Positions 26,520 to 34,901 of a stretch of DNA of 64,000 bases are shown here, piece after piece. The translations under genes and the position numbers were made by a program. Source of the DNA: Bdellovibrio bacteriovorus (lineage in GTDB: Bacteria; Bdellovibrionota; Bdellovibrionia; Bdellovibrionales; Bdellovibrionaceae). Position 1 is the first letter of the stretch; every line of letters begins with the position of its first letter. The DNA lies in the NCBI RefSeq assembly GCF_001592755.1, contig NZ_LUKF01000002.1, positions 121,435 through 185,434 of the forward strand. Direction: 5' to 3'. The notes below the pieces were generated by a model that saw only the letters and a list, made by a program, of their open reading frames with translations, did not search any database and was not told where the DNA came from.

Positions 26520-27082
26520 GCGACCAAGAAAACAAGTTTCACGAGTACGATGGCATTATTGAGCATGACAATCCACTTCCCACTTGGTGGTTGTGGACGT
26601 TCTTCTTAACCATCATCTTTGCCTTTCTTTACTATATTCACTACGAACTGGGCGGGGGACCGACCCTGCAGGACGAATTGAAAGTAGCCATGGCCGAGAT
26701 TGAACAGGGAAAATCTTTAGCGCAAACATCGGCGCCTCTAGAAACAGAAGAGAGTCTGGCGGAAGATTTTAAGAAAGACGGATTGTTAGACATAGGTGCC
26801 GCCCAATTCACAGCGAAGTGCGCGGCTTGCCACGGTCAGCAGTTGGAGGGCATGATCGGTCCTAACTTAACCGATAAATTCTGGATGCATGGCAAAGGAA
26901 CGCGCATGGATATCGTGAAAGTCATCCGTGATGGTGTCCCTGAAAAAGGTATGCCTCCCTGGGGACCTGTGCTTAAAAAAGAAGAGCTTTACGCAGTCAG
27001 CGCCTACATCCTTTCTAAAAAAGGCACGAGCCTCCAAGGCAAGGAACCGCAAGGCGAAGCGATTGAAGAATATTTGAAATAG
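26516..27082 (+). CDS. ccoP: cbb3 oxidase subunit III, single-haem CcoP
   Basis: Predicted membrane-anchored cytochrome c subunit. The 188 residues have the CcoP N-terminal signature EYDGIIEHDNPLPTWW and one helix (about 20-42), and then a single cytochrome c domain with CAACH (Cys102, Cys105, His106) and the axial Met in KGMPPWGP. Standard CcoP proteins are about 300 residues with two haems, so the second (C-terminal) domain is missing here. The frame is open and well-conserved to its stop, so this seems a natural short form rather than a truncation. Confidence 0.93.
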   Translation: MSDQENKFHEYDGIIEHDNPLPTWWLWTFFLTIIFAFLYYIHYELGGGPTLQDELKVAMAEIEQGKSLAQTSAPLETEESLAEDFKKDGLLDIGAAQFTAKCAACHGQQLEGMIGPNLTDKFWMHGKGTRMDIVKVIRDGVPEKGMPPWGPVLKKEELYAVSAYILSKKGTSLQGKEPQGEAIEEYLK

Positions 27083-27090
27083 GTTTTTTT

Positions 27091-28488
27091 ATGAACAGAC
27101 TGGATCCAGGAAAATTAACAAGCGTTGATGAAAATGGCGATCGCCTCTATCTAATTCCGGCGGAAGTGCGCGGATTTTTTAGAAAGCATCGCACCTGGAG
27201 CCAGTGTGTTTTGTTAGTGATTTTTTTACTTTTACCTTGGACCCGCATCAACGGCCACCAGACCATTCTGATCGACATTCCGAAAAGAGAATTCGCGCTT
27301 TTTGGAATTCTGTTTCGTTCTCACGACGCGCCCCTGCTTTTCTTTGTTCTAGGTACTTTGACTTTGGGTCTTGCCTTTGTGACCTCTATTTGGGGAAGAG
27401 TTTGGTGTGGTTGGGCCTGCCCCCAGACAGTCTTTATTGATGCGGTTTTTCGCCGTATCGAACAATGGGTGGAAGGCTCTTACATCGAAAGACGTCGTCT
27501 CCGTGATGCTCCCCTTTCTTGGAATAAATTTTCTAAAGTATCGTTGAAGTGGTTTCTATTTTTCGTTGCGTCTTCACTGATCGCCCACAGTTTCATGGCT
27601 TACTTTGTCGGCGCCGTAGACCTTATGCATATGGTGCAGAACAGTCCGTTTCAAAATCCAACCTATTTTATTTTAGTCATTTCATTTACCGCTTTAGTGC
27701 TTTTTGATTTTGCCTGGTTTCGTGAACAGTTCTGCGTGATCATGTGTCCTTACGGTCGCATTCAGTCGGTTTTATTAGACAGTAAATCCATGGCGGTTGT
27801 TTACGATGAAAAACGCGGTGAACCTCGCAAAGGCAGCGCCACGAAAGATAAAGTGGGCGACTGTGTTTCCTGCAATCGCTGTGTGCAAGTCTGCCCGACG
27901 GGTATCGATATCCGTAACGGTTTACAAATGGAGTGCATTGCTTGCACGGCTTGTATAGATGCCTGTGACGAGATCATGGAAAAAGTGAAAAAGCCCCGAG
28001 GACTTATTCGCTATGACACTTTAGATGGCAGTAAAATCAATCTTAAAAAGCCCCGTTCTTTGATCTATATGACCGCCATTATCTTTCTTGTGGCCGGACT
28101 TTCCTACGCTATCGGCACCAGAGAATCAGCGCACTTCACGGTCTTACGTGGCGCGGGCCTACCTTATTCTTATGTGAAAAACAACGAACAAGAACTTATC
28201 TTGAATCAGTTCCGTATTCATATCCAAAATCAAAGCGGAAAAGAAGCTTTGTACCAGCTTCGTCTGAATGCGGAGTTATTGCAAAAAGGTGTGGAATTCA
28301 GTGTTGCTGAAAATCCGTTACCCCTAAAACCCGGCGACAGTCGCGAATGGTACTTCTTCGTGCGAATTCCACCGGCGTTATTCACGGACAGTGACAAGAT
28401 TAAAACCACAATTGAAGTTCAAGATATCGGTCCTGAAAAATCTTTGAACAGCACTCGTGAACTAATATTGGTAGGGCCTCGACAATGA
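27091..28488 (+). CDS. ccoG: cbb3 oxidase accessory ferredoxin-like protein CcoG
   Basis: Predicted membrane protein of 465 residues with several N-terminal helices, the CGWACPQTVF motif, and two 4Fe-4S ferredoxin motifs (CVSCNRCVQVCPTGIDI and CIACTACIDACDE). A last helix leads to a periplasmic Ig-like domain (about 360-465). CcoG is linked to copper reduction or delivery during cbb3 assembly. It follows ccoP after eight bases and overlaps the next gene by four (ATGA). Confidence 0.94.
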   Translation: MNRLDPGKLTSVDENGDRLYLIPAEVRGFFRKHRTWSQCVLLVIFLLLPWTRINGHQTILIDIPKREFALFGILFRSHDAPLLFFVLGTLTLGLAFVTSIWGRVWCGWACPQTVFIDAVFRRIEQWVEGSYIERRRLRDAPLSWNKFSKVSLKWFLFFVASSLIAHSFMAYFVGAVDLMHMVQNSPFQNPTYFILVISFTALVLFDFAWFREQFCVIMCPYGRIQSVLLDSKSMAVVYDEKRGEPRKGSATKDKVGDCVSCNRCVQVCPTGIDIRNGLQMECIACTACIDACDEIMEKVKKPRGLIRYDTLDGSKINLKKPRSLIYMTAIIFLVAGLSYAIGTRESAHFTVLRGAGLPYSYVKNNEQELILNQFRIHIQNQSGKEALYQLRLNAELLQKGVEFSVAENPLPLKPGDSREWYFFVRIPPALFTDSDKIKTTIEVQDIGPEKSLNSTRELILVGPRQ

Positions 28489-29114
28489 CCTCAAGCACAC
28501 TTCTGCTCGCACTAGGAATTCTTTCTGCCAGTTTTTTTGGAAGCTGGCACTGTGCAGCCATGTGTGGACCGATTGCCAGCCTGATGAGCGCGCGACGCTC
28601 ACTTCTTATGTACAACATTGGCCGAGGATGCGCTTATATTTTTTTGGGGGCTTTTGCTGGTTATTTGGGCCAGTTCTTTTTGCAAAATGACTGGCGCATG
28701 TTCCGCTATGTGGGTGCAGGTCTTTTAGCGACGGTATTGATTCTTTATGGTCTTTCGATGCTCTTACCTTCCGGGTTCAAATTTCCTGCGTCACACTTCA
28801 TTCTTCCGGTCATTAAAAAAATCCAAGGCCGCTTCCTCAGTCGTTCGGGTTTTGTGATTGGCTTACTGACAGCTTTTTTACCCTGTGGATGGCTTTACAC
28901 TTATGTTTTAGCCGCAGTGACAACGAAAAGCCCCTGGGCTGGCGCATTGGTCATGGGACTTTTTTGGTTGGGAGGACTTCCCACCCTTAGTGCAGTTCCT
29001 TCCATGATCCGTTCGACCATTGATCACGCGGGATTGCGCTATCAAAAAATTGCCGGAGGAATTTTAGTGATCTCTGGACTCTACTCGATAGCGAGTTTTA
29101 TGTTTTTACATTGA
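28485..29114 (+). CDS. SafE/TauE-like (DsbD-type) membrane protein, cbb3 operon
   Basis: This is a 209-residue inner-membrane protein with about six helices. It opens with FGSWHCAAMCGPIASLM, the HCxxMCG motif of the 'sulfite exporter TauE/SafE family' genes often found in cbb3 clusters, and has a second LPCGWLYTYVLAA motif like CcdA/DsbD. Paired cysteines suggest electron or copper transfer in oxidase assembly. It appears as the last gene of the operon, where ccoH/fixH is often placed; no FixH-like gene is seen. Confidence 0.85.
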   Translation: MTSSTLLLALGILSASFFGSWHCAAMCGPIASLMSARRSLLMYNIGRGCAYIFLGAFAGYLGQFFLQNDWRMFRYVGAGLLATVLILYGLSMLLPSGFKFPASHFILPVIKKIQGRFLSRSGFVIGLLTAFLPCGWLYTYVLAAVTTKSPWAGALVMGLFWLGGLPTLSAVPSMIRSTIDHAGLRYQKIAGGILVISGLYSIASFMFLH

Positions 29115-29147
29115 ATCCGGCGGACCTTTGTTTACACTTAACGTTCT

Positions 29148-29870
29148 ATGGTAAACAAAATACTTATCCCAACAATGACAGCCCTATTACTAACAACATC
29201 TGCCTTTGCTCAAGAGGCAAAACCTGAAGCAGCACCAACCGCTCCAGCGGCATCGGAAGCTGGAGCGCCAGCAACTCCTGCCGCAGAAGAAACTCCTTCT
29301 GCCGATCATAGCCAATGGCCTCGCAGCCTTTGGGGTGTTTACGGTGGATTGGGTCTTCCACACGGGCTCAATGGTGGTATTGAGTTTTTAGATCAATCTA
29401 AAACATGGTCCGTAGCCCTCGACGTTGGCGGCTTTTCCTTCAAGCCGAAAGATGAAGAAAACGACAAAGAAGAAATTTCCTTGGGAAGCTTCGCTATCGA
29501 AGGTCGCTATCATCCCTTCACAAGTTCCTTTTACATCGCCGGCGCTTTAGGTACTCAAGGCGTGGAAGCGAAAAAAACGGCGACTTACAGCGGTCAATCC
29601 GTGACTCCGAAAGTGAAAATCGGCAACACCTTCGTAACTCCTAAAGTGGGTTGGTTTTGGCAATTTAATTCCGGCTTAAATTTTGGTGTTGAGCTTGGCG
29701 CCCAAATCCCTCTTTCTAAAAAAGTGGACGTTGAAGATGGCACAACGGACCCCGTGATCATCAATGACCCAGAGTACATTTCCAACAAGCAAGATGTTGT
29801 CGACATCGCGGAAAAGTTAGGTGAACAAGTTCTGCCTCATGCGGCCGTTCGCATCGGTTACGCTTTCTAA
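29148..29870 (+). CDS. Outer-membrane beta-barrel protein
   Basis: This is a 240-residue exported protein: signal peptide (LTTSAFA / QEA), an Ala/Pro/Glu-rich linker (about 24-52), then alternating strands of an eight-stranded-type barrel (GVYGGLGLPHGLNGGIEF ... NSGLNFGVELGAQIPL) ending VRIGYAF with a C-terminal Phe, the usual outer-membrane insertion signal. Function unknown. It lies 33 bases after the cbb3 operon on the same strand and is closed by a strong terminator, so it may share or have its own promoter. Confidence 0.83.
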   Translation: MVNKILIPTMTALLLTTSAFAQEAKPEAAPTAPAASEAGAPATPAAEETPSADHSQWPRSLWGVYGGLGLPHGLNGGIEFLDQSKTWSVALDVGGFSFKPKDEENDKEEISLGSFAIEGRYHPFTSSFYIAGALGTQGVEAKKTATYSGQSVTPKVKIGNTFVTPKVGWFWQFNSGLNFGVELGAQIPLSKKVDVEDGTTDPVIINDPEYISNKQDVVDIAEKLGEQVLPHAAVRIGYAF

Positions 29871-29899
29871 AAACAAATTATTTCCATATTTTTAATTTA

Positions 29900-29928
29900 A
29901 AAAAGGAAGGTTTTCCCTTCCTTTTTTA
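29900..29928 (+). terminator. Intrinsic terminator
   Basis: Stem AAGGAAGG / CCTTCCTT with a five-base loop and a run of six T, 32 bases after the barrel-protein stop. It probably ends both this gene and any readthrough from the cbb3 operon. Confidence 0.87.
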
Positions 29929-30040
29929 TTTCAAAATCCTCACAAACTTCCCTCGACGAAAACAGGATCTGTGCTATCAAACAGCAGGCGTCTATAAGGT
30001 ATTAGGTTTAGTCTTAAATAAGATGAATCACACCCCTATC

Positions 30041-30069
30041 CTGGCGAAACACCTTGGTGATCTTGCCAG
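30041..30069 (+). promoter_or_regulatory. Leader hairpin ahead of the OmpA-like gene
   Basis: CTGGCGA (30041-30047) can pair with TTGCCAG (30063-30069) over seven pairs including one G-U, with an inner CACC / GGTG. It ends three bases before the AAAGGAG ribosome-binding site, so it could affect translation. No known riboswitch resemblance. Confidence 0.35.
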
Positions 30070-30086
30070 CCTTAAAGGAGATGCTT

Positions 30087-31430
30087 ATGAGATCGCGTAT
30101 CAATAAATACCTCGCGGCTCTAGTTCTGACGCTAGCAGCTGGCTGCGCAACGACGCCCCCTAACGTCACTTCGATTCCTAACAGTGCAAATCCCACGACG
30201 GAAATCGAAAGAACGGATCAGCTTTTAAAAGAAGCTCAGGATCGTCAAGTCGATGCTCTTTCGCCAGAAAACTATGCCGACGCCAAAAAGGCTTTAGACA
30301 AAGCGAAAGAGAAAAAAGCGAAAAACAAATCCAACGAAGATATCTTAGAGCAAGTGTCCTACTCGCGAGCCTGGCTAGAACAAGCCAACGCCAAAGCGGA
30401 ACTGGCCCAAACTTCGATGAAAGATATCACTGATGCCCGCGCGGGTGCTTTGCGTGCCGGAGCTCCTCAAATGTTTGAAAAAGATTGGAAGAAGGCCGAC
30501 AAGCAACTTGAAAGCATCACCAAGTCTATTGAAAAAGGAAATCTGAAACCCGCAGATAAAAAAGGTGAAGAGTTGACCGCCTTCTATCGAGATCTGGAAA
30601 TCAATTCTGTTAAAAAATCACATCTTGAAAAAGCGGAAGACAATATCAAGTCCGCTAAAAAAGATGGCGCTGAAAAACGGGCTCCAAAAACTTTTAGCTT
30701 AGCGCAAATGAAGTATGAAAATGCGGAAAAGCTTATCAACTCAGATCCTCGCAACTCGGAAGCCATTCGCCGCGCTTCTGACGATGCCAATCGCGAGTCC
30801 GTTCATCTTTTAGATGTGACACGCAAAGTGAATGCGGGTAACACCGAAGATCTGGTTCTTTTGTCCGAACGGCAACAACGCACTATTTCTAGTCTGAAAA
30901 ATGAGTACTCATCAACGGAGCAAGAACTGCAAAGCTCGCAACAACAGCTCTCTCAATCCGAGCAAGAGCGAGTGGCTTTAGTGGGAAAACAAGCTGAACT
31001 TGAAAAAACGAAAGAACTTACGGAAAAAGCGGACCGACTTCGTAAAGAGTTTAAACCCAATGAAGCTGAGGTTTATGTCGAAAATGGCAAACTGATGGTG
31101 CGACTCAAAGGCTTGCAATTTGCTTCGAACAAATCGACTTTGAATCCAAAAAGCCAGGCCTTGCTTAAAAAAGTCGACACGGCGTTAACGGATATTGACG
31201 CCAGCAAAGTAACTATTGAAGGACATACTGACTCGACCGGCTCTTTTGAAAAGAACAAAGAACTTTCTGAAGAGCGTGCGGAAGCCGTACAAAAATATTT
31301 AGTAACTAACGGAGCCGTCGCCGAAGAAAAAGTGGAAGCAGTGGGTGTTGGACCTGAAAAACCAATTAGCGACAACACCACTCCACAAGGCCGAGCGCAA
31401 AACAGACGTATCGACCTTGTTATTGAGTAA
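30087..31430 (+). CDS. OmpA-family lipoprotein with DUF4398-like helical region
   Basis: Predicted outer-membrane lipoprotein of 447 residues that holds the envelope to peptidoglycan. It has a lipobox LAAGC (Cys20), a long helical region of charged repeats (about 40-330; KKALDKAKEKKAK, then a Gln-rich coiled coil SSQQQLSQSEQERV), and a C-terminal OmpA domain (about 345-447) with the peptidoglycan-binding residues in EGHTDSTGS and NRRIDLVIE. The start follows AAAGGAG at six bases. A small gene follows 11 bases later. The helical part resembles DUF4398 proteins often fused to OmpA domains. Confidence 0.88.
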   Translation: MRSRINKYLAALVLTLAAGCATTPPNVTSIPNSANPTTEIERTDQLLKEAQDRQVDALSPENYADAKKALDKAKEKKAKNKSNEDILEQVSYSRAWLEQANAKAELAQTSMKDITDARAGALRAGAPQMFEKDWKKADKQLESITKSIEKGNLKPADKKGEELTAFYRDLEINSVKKSHLEKAEDNIKSAKKDGAEKRAPKTFSLAQMKYENAEKLINSDPRNSEAIRRASDDANRESVHLLDVTRKVNAGNTEDLVLLSERQQRTISSLKNEYSSTEQELQSSQQQLSQSEQERVALVGKQAELEKTKELTEKADRLRKEFKPNEAEVYVENGKLMVRLKGLQFASNKSTLNPKSQALLKKVDTALTDIDASKVTIEGHTDSTGSFEKNKELSEERAEAVQKYLVTNGAVAEEKVEAVGVGPEKPISDNTTPQGRAQNRRIDLVIE

Positions 31431-31441
31431 GGAGGTACCGT

Positions 31442-31759
31442 ATGGCAACACACCTTCCAGGATGGACCGATCTAAAAAGAGAGCTCATGGAAAAATGGCA
31501 TGAGCTCAAAGAGCGAGACCTTGAGGAGACTCGAGGTAACGCACAGTCCATCGTCGATCTGCTGGAAAAAAAGGTGGGTCTGGCCATGGATGAAGCTAGC
31601 GAGAAATTCGCAGAAATAGCCTCTCACTATCACCTTTATGACGAACCCGAAGAACGTCCGGAAGACCTCACAAAGGATAAGAAAGAAAGAGTGCTAGAAT
31701 TAAAGCCAAAAAAACCGGCGAATCGTGATCGTAAACCGAAAGACGATTTTTTAGCTTAA
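31442..31759 (+). CDS. Small charged helical protein downstream of OmpA-like gene
   Basis: This is a 105-residue cytosolic-looking protein without signal peptide, preceded by AAGGAGG. The first 60 residues form a likely helix (LKRELMEKWHELKERDLEET) and the end is rich in Lys, Pro and Asp. I do not recognise it. It is co-transcribed with the OmpA-family gene and followed by a terminator that lies in the end of the opposing pcm gene. Confidence 0.75.
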   Translation: MATHLPGWTDLKRELMEKWHELKERDLEETRGNAQSIVDLLEKKVGLAMDEASEKFAEIASHYHLYDEPEERPEDLTKDKKERVLELKPKKPANRDRKPKDDFLA

Positions 31760-31777
31760 TGACCGGGTCCTGCTCAC

Positions 31778-32455
31778 CTACGCAGGGGATGCGTCCGCGT
31801 CCCCTGCACTTTTTCTGATAACAGAAACAAAAGAACAAGGGATGGTTTCAAGAACCCGTTGTTTGCCGTCGTCTTGCTTTTCAATCAACTCTAAAAAGTC
31901 ATAACCCAAATCATTTTCGCGAACGAAAACCATCAGTCCGCCGATTTTGAGCTGATCAAAAAGTATATTGGGAAATTCGGCCGAACCCGCAGTGAAGATC
32001 ACCCGATCATAGGGGGCTTCGGAAGTATCCCCCTCAAAGCCATCACCCAGCTTCACCAAGGCATTAAAGATTTTGTTTTGCTCTAGATATTTCTGCGCGC
32101 GAACGGCCAATTCGGGAATCACTTCCACCGAAACGACCTTGCCTTCTTCGCCCACAAGATAAGCCATCAACGCTGTATTCCAGCCACTGCCCGAGCCCAA
32201 CTCAAAAACACGATGACCTTTTTGGAGGTTCATCAAATCCAAAATTTTTAAAACAAAACTCGGCTGAGAAATCGTGGACAAAAACGGAGGCTTATTCCAA
32301 AGCAGCAACGGATGATCTGAGTACGCCTCAGCCACCGTGTATTCCGGCACGCAGAGATGACGAGGATAACGATAAAAAGCCTCGACTACTTTCTCTGAAA
32401 GAGGAAGTGCTTTATCTAGAACGCGTTTTTGATACTGCTCGATTCGTGAAGGCAT
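31778..32455 (-). CDS. pcm: Protein-L-isoaspartate O-methyltransferase
   Basis: Predicted repair enzyme that methylates isoaspartyl residues in aged proteins using S-adenosylmethionine. The 225 residues carry the family elements VVEAFYRYPRHLCVP, YSDHPLLLW (substrate loop, somewhat divergent), SQPSFVLKILDLM and the SAM-binding FELGSGSGWNTALMAYL, followed by VVSVEVIPELA. ATG 32455 is preferred to an upstream frame start that would run into the oxyR start region. It is divergent from oxyR with only 43 bases between the two start codons. Confidence 0.88.
   Translation of the reverse strand: MPSRIEQYQKRVLDKALPLSEKVVEAFYRYPRHLCVPEYTVAEAYSDHPLLLWNKPPFLSTISQPSFVLKILDLMNLQKGHRVFELGSGSGWNTALMAYLVGEEGKVVSVEVIPELAVRAQKYLEQNKIFNALVKLGDGFEGDTSEAPYDRVIFTAGSAEFPNILFDQLKIGGLMVFVRENDLGYDFLELIEKQDDGKQRVLETIPCSFVSVIRKSAGDADASPA
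31782..31814 (+). terminator. Intrinsic terminator overlapping the 3' end of pcm
   Basis: Eight-base-pair stem GCAGGGGA / TCCCCTGC with a ten-base loop and then ACTTTTT on the plus strand. It serves the plus-strand gene pair and lies in the last codons of the minus-strand methyltransferase. Confidence 0.75.
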
Positions 32456-32498
32456 GATTAAGCTTGCAATGTTTTTGGCGAAGGAACAAGCTTGTATC

Positions 32499-33455
32499 AT
32501 GACACTGACTCAACTGGAATACATCCTTGCTGTTGCCGATACGGGAAGCTTTAGCCATGCGGCTCGCCAATGCCACGTGACCCAACCGACATTAAGCATG
32601 CAGATTCAAAAATTAGAAGAAGAACTCGGTGTCGTTCTTTTTGATCGTACCAAACAACCCATTAAAGCTACTTCCATCGGCGAAGAAATTATTCTTCAAG
32701 CGCGCTTAGTGGTGCGTGATGCCCAACACTTAAAAGAAATTGTCGACGATGCAAAAGGCACCCTGAAGGGCGAATTGCGCATTGGCATTATCCCGACTCT
32801 GGCCCCCTATCTTCTGCCGCTCTTTCTGAAGAAGATGAAAGATCTTTATAAAAACCTGCATCTGACGTTCGAAGAAATTCAGACCGAGACGATGGTAGAA
32901 AGAATTCGCAATCACAGCCTGGATTTAGGAATCGTCGTGACTCCGATTGATGATTTAAACATCGCCAATCATGTTCTTTTTTACGAGCCTTTCAGTGCGT
33001 ATTTTGCAAAAGGGCATCCTTTGCTAGAGAAGAAAACTATTGATGAAAAAGATCTTTCGGTGGACGACGTTTTGCTTTTGAATGAGGGGCACTGTTTTCG
33101 CGAACAAAGTCTGGCACTTTGTCGCAATAAAAAACAGACTGTTTCTGCCGACAGGACTTTCACCTTTGAAAGTGGCAGTTTAGAAACATTGAAAAAACTG
33201 GTCGATCAAGGAGAGAACTTTACCCTGCTTCCTTGGCTGGCGACCCTAGATGTGCAGGATAAAAAACGTTTACGAAACTTTTCAGATCCTGTGCCCACGC
33301 GCGAAGTCAGTCTCATTCATGGACCGCACTTTCAAAGAAAGGCTTTGCTAAAAGCCCTTATTGAAAACATAAAGAAAAACCTGCCCGAAGGTTTAAGCTC
33401 TGTTCGTTCTAAAAATCAATTAAAGGTGGACAACCCTCTGGGCTCTCTCAAATAG
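32499..33455 (+). CDS. oxyR: Hydrogen-peroxide-sensing LysR regulator OxyR
   Basis: Predicted redox regulator of 318 residues: N-terminal helix-turn-helix (SFSHAARQCHVTQPTLSMQI) and C-terminal sensor domain. With ATG 32499 as start, the peroxidatic and resolving cysteines in GHCFREQSLALC fall at Cys199 and Cys208, exactly the E. coli OxyR numbers, so both identity and start are well supported. Peroxide would join these two residues and switch on target genes. The dps gene follows 117 bases later with an OxyR-type operator between them, and pcm is divergent, so this is a stress-repair locus. Confidence 0.94.
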   Translation: MTLTQLEYILAVADTGSFSHAARQCHVTQPTLSMQIQKLEEELGVVLFDRTKQPIKATSIGEEIILQARLVVRDAQHLKEIVDDAKGTLKGELRIGIIPTLAPYLLPLFLKKMKDLYKNLHLTFEEIQTETMVERIRNHSLDLGIVVTPIDDLNIANHVLFYEPFSAYFAKGHPLLEKKTIDEKDLSVDDVLLLNEGHCFREQSLALCRNKKQTVSADRTFTFESGSLETLKKLVDQGENFTLLPWLATLDVQDKKRLRNFSDPVPTREVSLIHGPHFQRKALLKALIENIKKNLPEGLSSVRSKNQLKVDNPLGSLK

Positions 33456-33474
33456 CTTTCATCTATGCTGACCG

Positions 33475-33547
33475 TTGACATATAGATTTTTCCTATAGGC
33501 CTTATAGAAAAGAAGAACTGTTCAATATTCTCACTTTTTTCTATCCT
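33475..33547 (+). promoter_or_regulatory. OxyR operator and promoter of dps
   Basis: From 33482 the order is ATAG, 7 bases, CTAT, 7 bases, ATAG, 7 bases, GAAC. This fits the OxyR tetrad (ATAG-N7-CTAT-N7-ATAG-N7-CTAT) perfectly in three of four sites with correct spacing. The operator ends at 33518, just before a possible -35 (TGTTCA, 33519-33524) and a -10 TATCCT 17 bases on (33542-33547), as in OxyR-activated promoters. A TTGACA at 33475 lies upstream of the operator and lacks a well-spaced -10. Confidence 0.8.
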
Positions 33548-33572
33548 ATGGTTATACAGGAGGACTTCTTTT

Positions 33573-34082
33573 ATGAGATCACAATCAGCACATTCAACAA
33601 AAGAACAAGCTCGAAACCTACGTCCTGTTCAAGGAGAAGAGGTTGATACCGCGAGTGTGATAGAAACGCTCAAGAAAACTCTTTCTGACGAATATTTTCT
33701 TTACCTAAAAACACAAAACTGCCACTGGAATGTGGAAGGTCCTTTATTTTTCTCTCTTCACAAACTTTTCGAAGAACAATACAAAGAACTTGCTGAGTTC
33801 GTGGATCGCACCGCAGAAGTGCTGCGAGCATTGAAGTCTCGCGCTCCAGGCTCTTTTAAAGAGTTTAAAGAATTCTCTTCCATTCAAGAAGCGTCAGACA
33901 AAATGAATGCAAATCAAATGATAGACGTCCTTAGCCAGGATCACGCCAATGTCGCCATCGCACTGAAATCGCGTTTAGAAATCGCCGAGGATGCCGAAGA
34001 GACAAGTGCTGTGACACTGTATGAAGACTTGATTGGTTTCCATGAAAAAGCGGCTTGGATGATTCGCAGTCACAGATCGTAA
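33573..34082 (+). CDS. dps: Dps ferritin-like DNA-binding stress protein
   Basis: Predicted iron-storing, peroxide-consuming dodecamer subunit that also protects DNA. The 169 residues carry the inter-subunit ferroxidase ligands in NCHWNVEGPLFFSLHKLFEEQY and EFVDRTAEVLRAL, and the four-helix bundle ends in EKAAWMIRSH. The short N-terminal extension with Arg and Lys may bind DNA. ACAGGAGG precedes the ATG. The OxyR operator just upstream predicts induction by hydrogen peroxide. Confidence 0.95.
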   Translation: MRSQSAHSTKEQARNLRPVQGEEVDTASVIETLKKTLSDEYFLYLKTQNCHWNVEGPLFFSLHKLFEEQYKELAEFVDRTAEVLRALKSRAPGSFKEFKEFSSIQEASDKMNANQMIDVLSQDHANVAIALKSRLEIAEDAEETSAVTLYEDLIGFHEKAAWMIRSHRS

Positions 34083-34113
34083 TTAGCTTTTAGAAATTCC
34101 AGAGGGGCTTTTT

Positions 34114-34854
34114 ATGGGCAGTGCATTGATGGGTTTAGCAGCAGGGATTATCACAGGTGGTTCGACCATGCTGGGAGCCTTGCCTATCCTAAAAAAGGAA
34201 AGCAAAGCCTGGAATCCTTGGCGAAGTCTCAACTTAGATTTTGCTATTGGGATGATGTTGGCAGCGGCCGCCTTTAACCTTATTGGGCCCGCCTATAATT
34301 CCACCTCGGGAGCCCTGGGTGTTTCCTTGGCCTTACTTCTAGGCATTGTCTCGATCTATGGTCTGAGTCACTTTATACATAGTTTTTCTCCTACTCAGTA
34401 TTCATTGCATCGTCGTGCATGGCTTTTTGTGACCGCGATGATGCTTCACAACTTGCCTGAGGGGCTTGCCTCGGGGGCGGCGCTAAGTGCTGACACACTT
34501 TCTCAAGCGAACGGTTGGACGGTCGTCGGTGCCATCGTATTTCAAAACTTCCCAGAGGGTCTTGCCACCGCCGCCGCCTTTCTGTCTATCGGGCTTTCCC
34601 GTCGCGCTGCTTTCTTTGGCGCCGCAATGACTGGCGTGATGGAGATCGTGGGTGGTGCTGCCGGAGGAATCTTTGCCTCTATGACCAATGCTTCTCTTCC
34701 CTACATCTTAGCCTTTGCGGGAGGCGCGATGATCAGCGTGACGTTGGAAGAGATCTTCGCCAAACTGAAAGAAACGAATATGCGCTATCTGTATCAGAAG
34801 GAATTTGTACTAGGCGCCATGTCTGTCGTTGTTATGAATTGGATCATCCAATAA
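34114..34854 (+). CDS. ZIP-family metal transporter
   Basis: Predicted inner-membrane importer of zinc, iron or related divalent metals, 246 residues with about eight helices. The two signature metal-binding helices are present as MLHNLPEGLASG and FQNFPEGLATAAAF (HNxPEG and xNxPEG), as in ZupT. It begins 31 bases after dps on the same strand, so it may be read from the dps promoter, joining iron storage and metal transport. Confidence 0.9.
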   Translation: MGSALMGLAAGIITGGSTMLGALPILKKESKAWNPWRSLNLDFAIGMMLAAAAFNLIGPAYNSTSGALGVSLALLLGIVSIYGLSHFIHSFSPTQYSLHRRAWLFVTAMMLHNLPEGLASGAALSADTLSQANGWTVVGAIVFQNFPEGLATAAAFLSIGLSRRAAFFGAAMTGVMEIVGGAAGGIFASMTNASLPYILAFAGGAMISVTLEEIFAKLKETNMRYLYQKEFVLGAMSVVVMNWIIQ

Positions 34855-34901
34855 CGCAACCTTCCAAGACACAGTGCTGCTATTCCGCTTAGGCTATAAG
34901 A

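Noticed and set aside
33475-33480. Perfect TTGACA as the dps -35 element
   Set aside because: No -10 at 16-18 bases; the OxyR operator fills that space and a better-spaced pair lies downstream of it.
34515-34892. 125-codon plus-strand frame inside the ZIP transporter gene
   Set aside because: Arg- and Cys-rich shadow frame overlapping a well-supported transporter.
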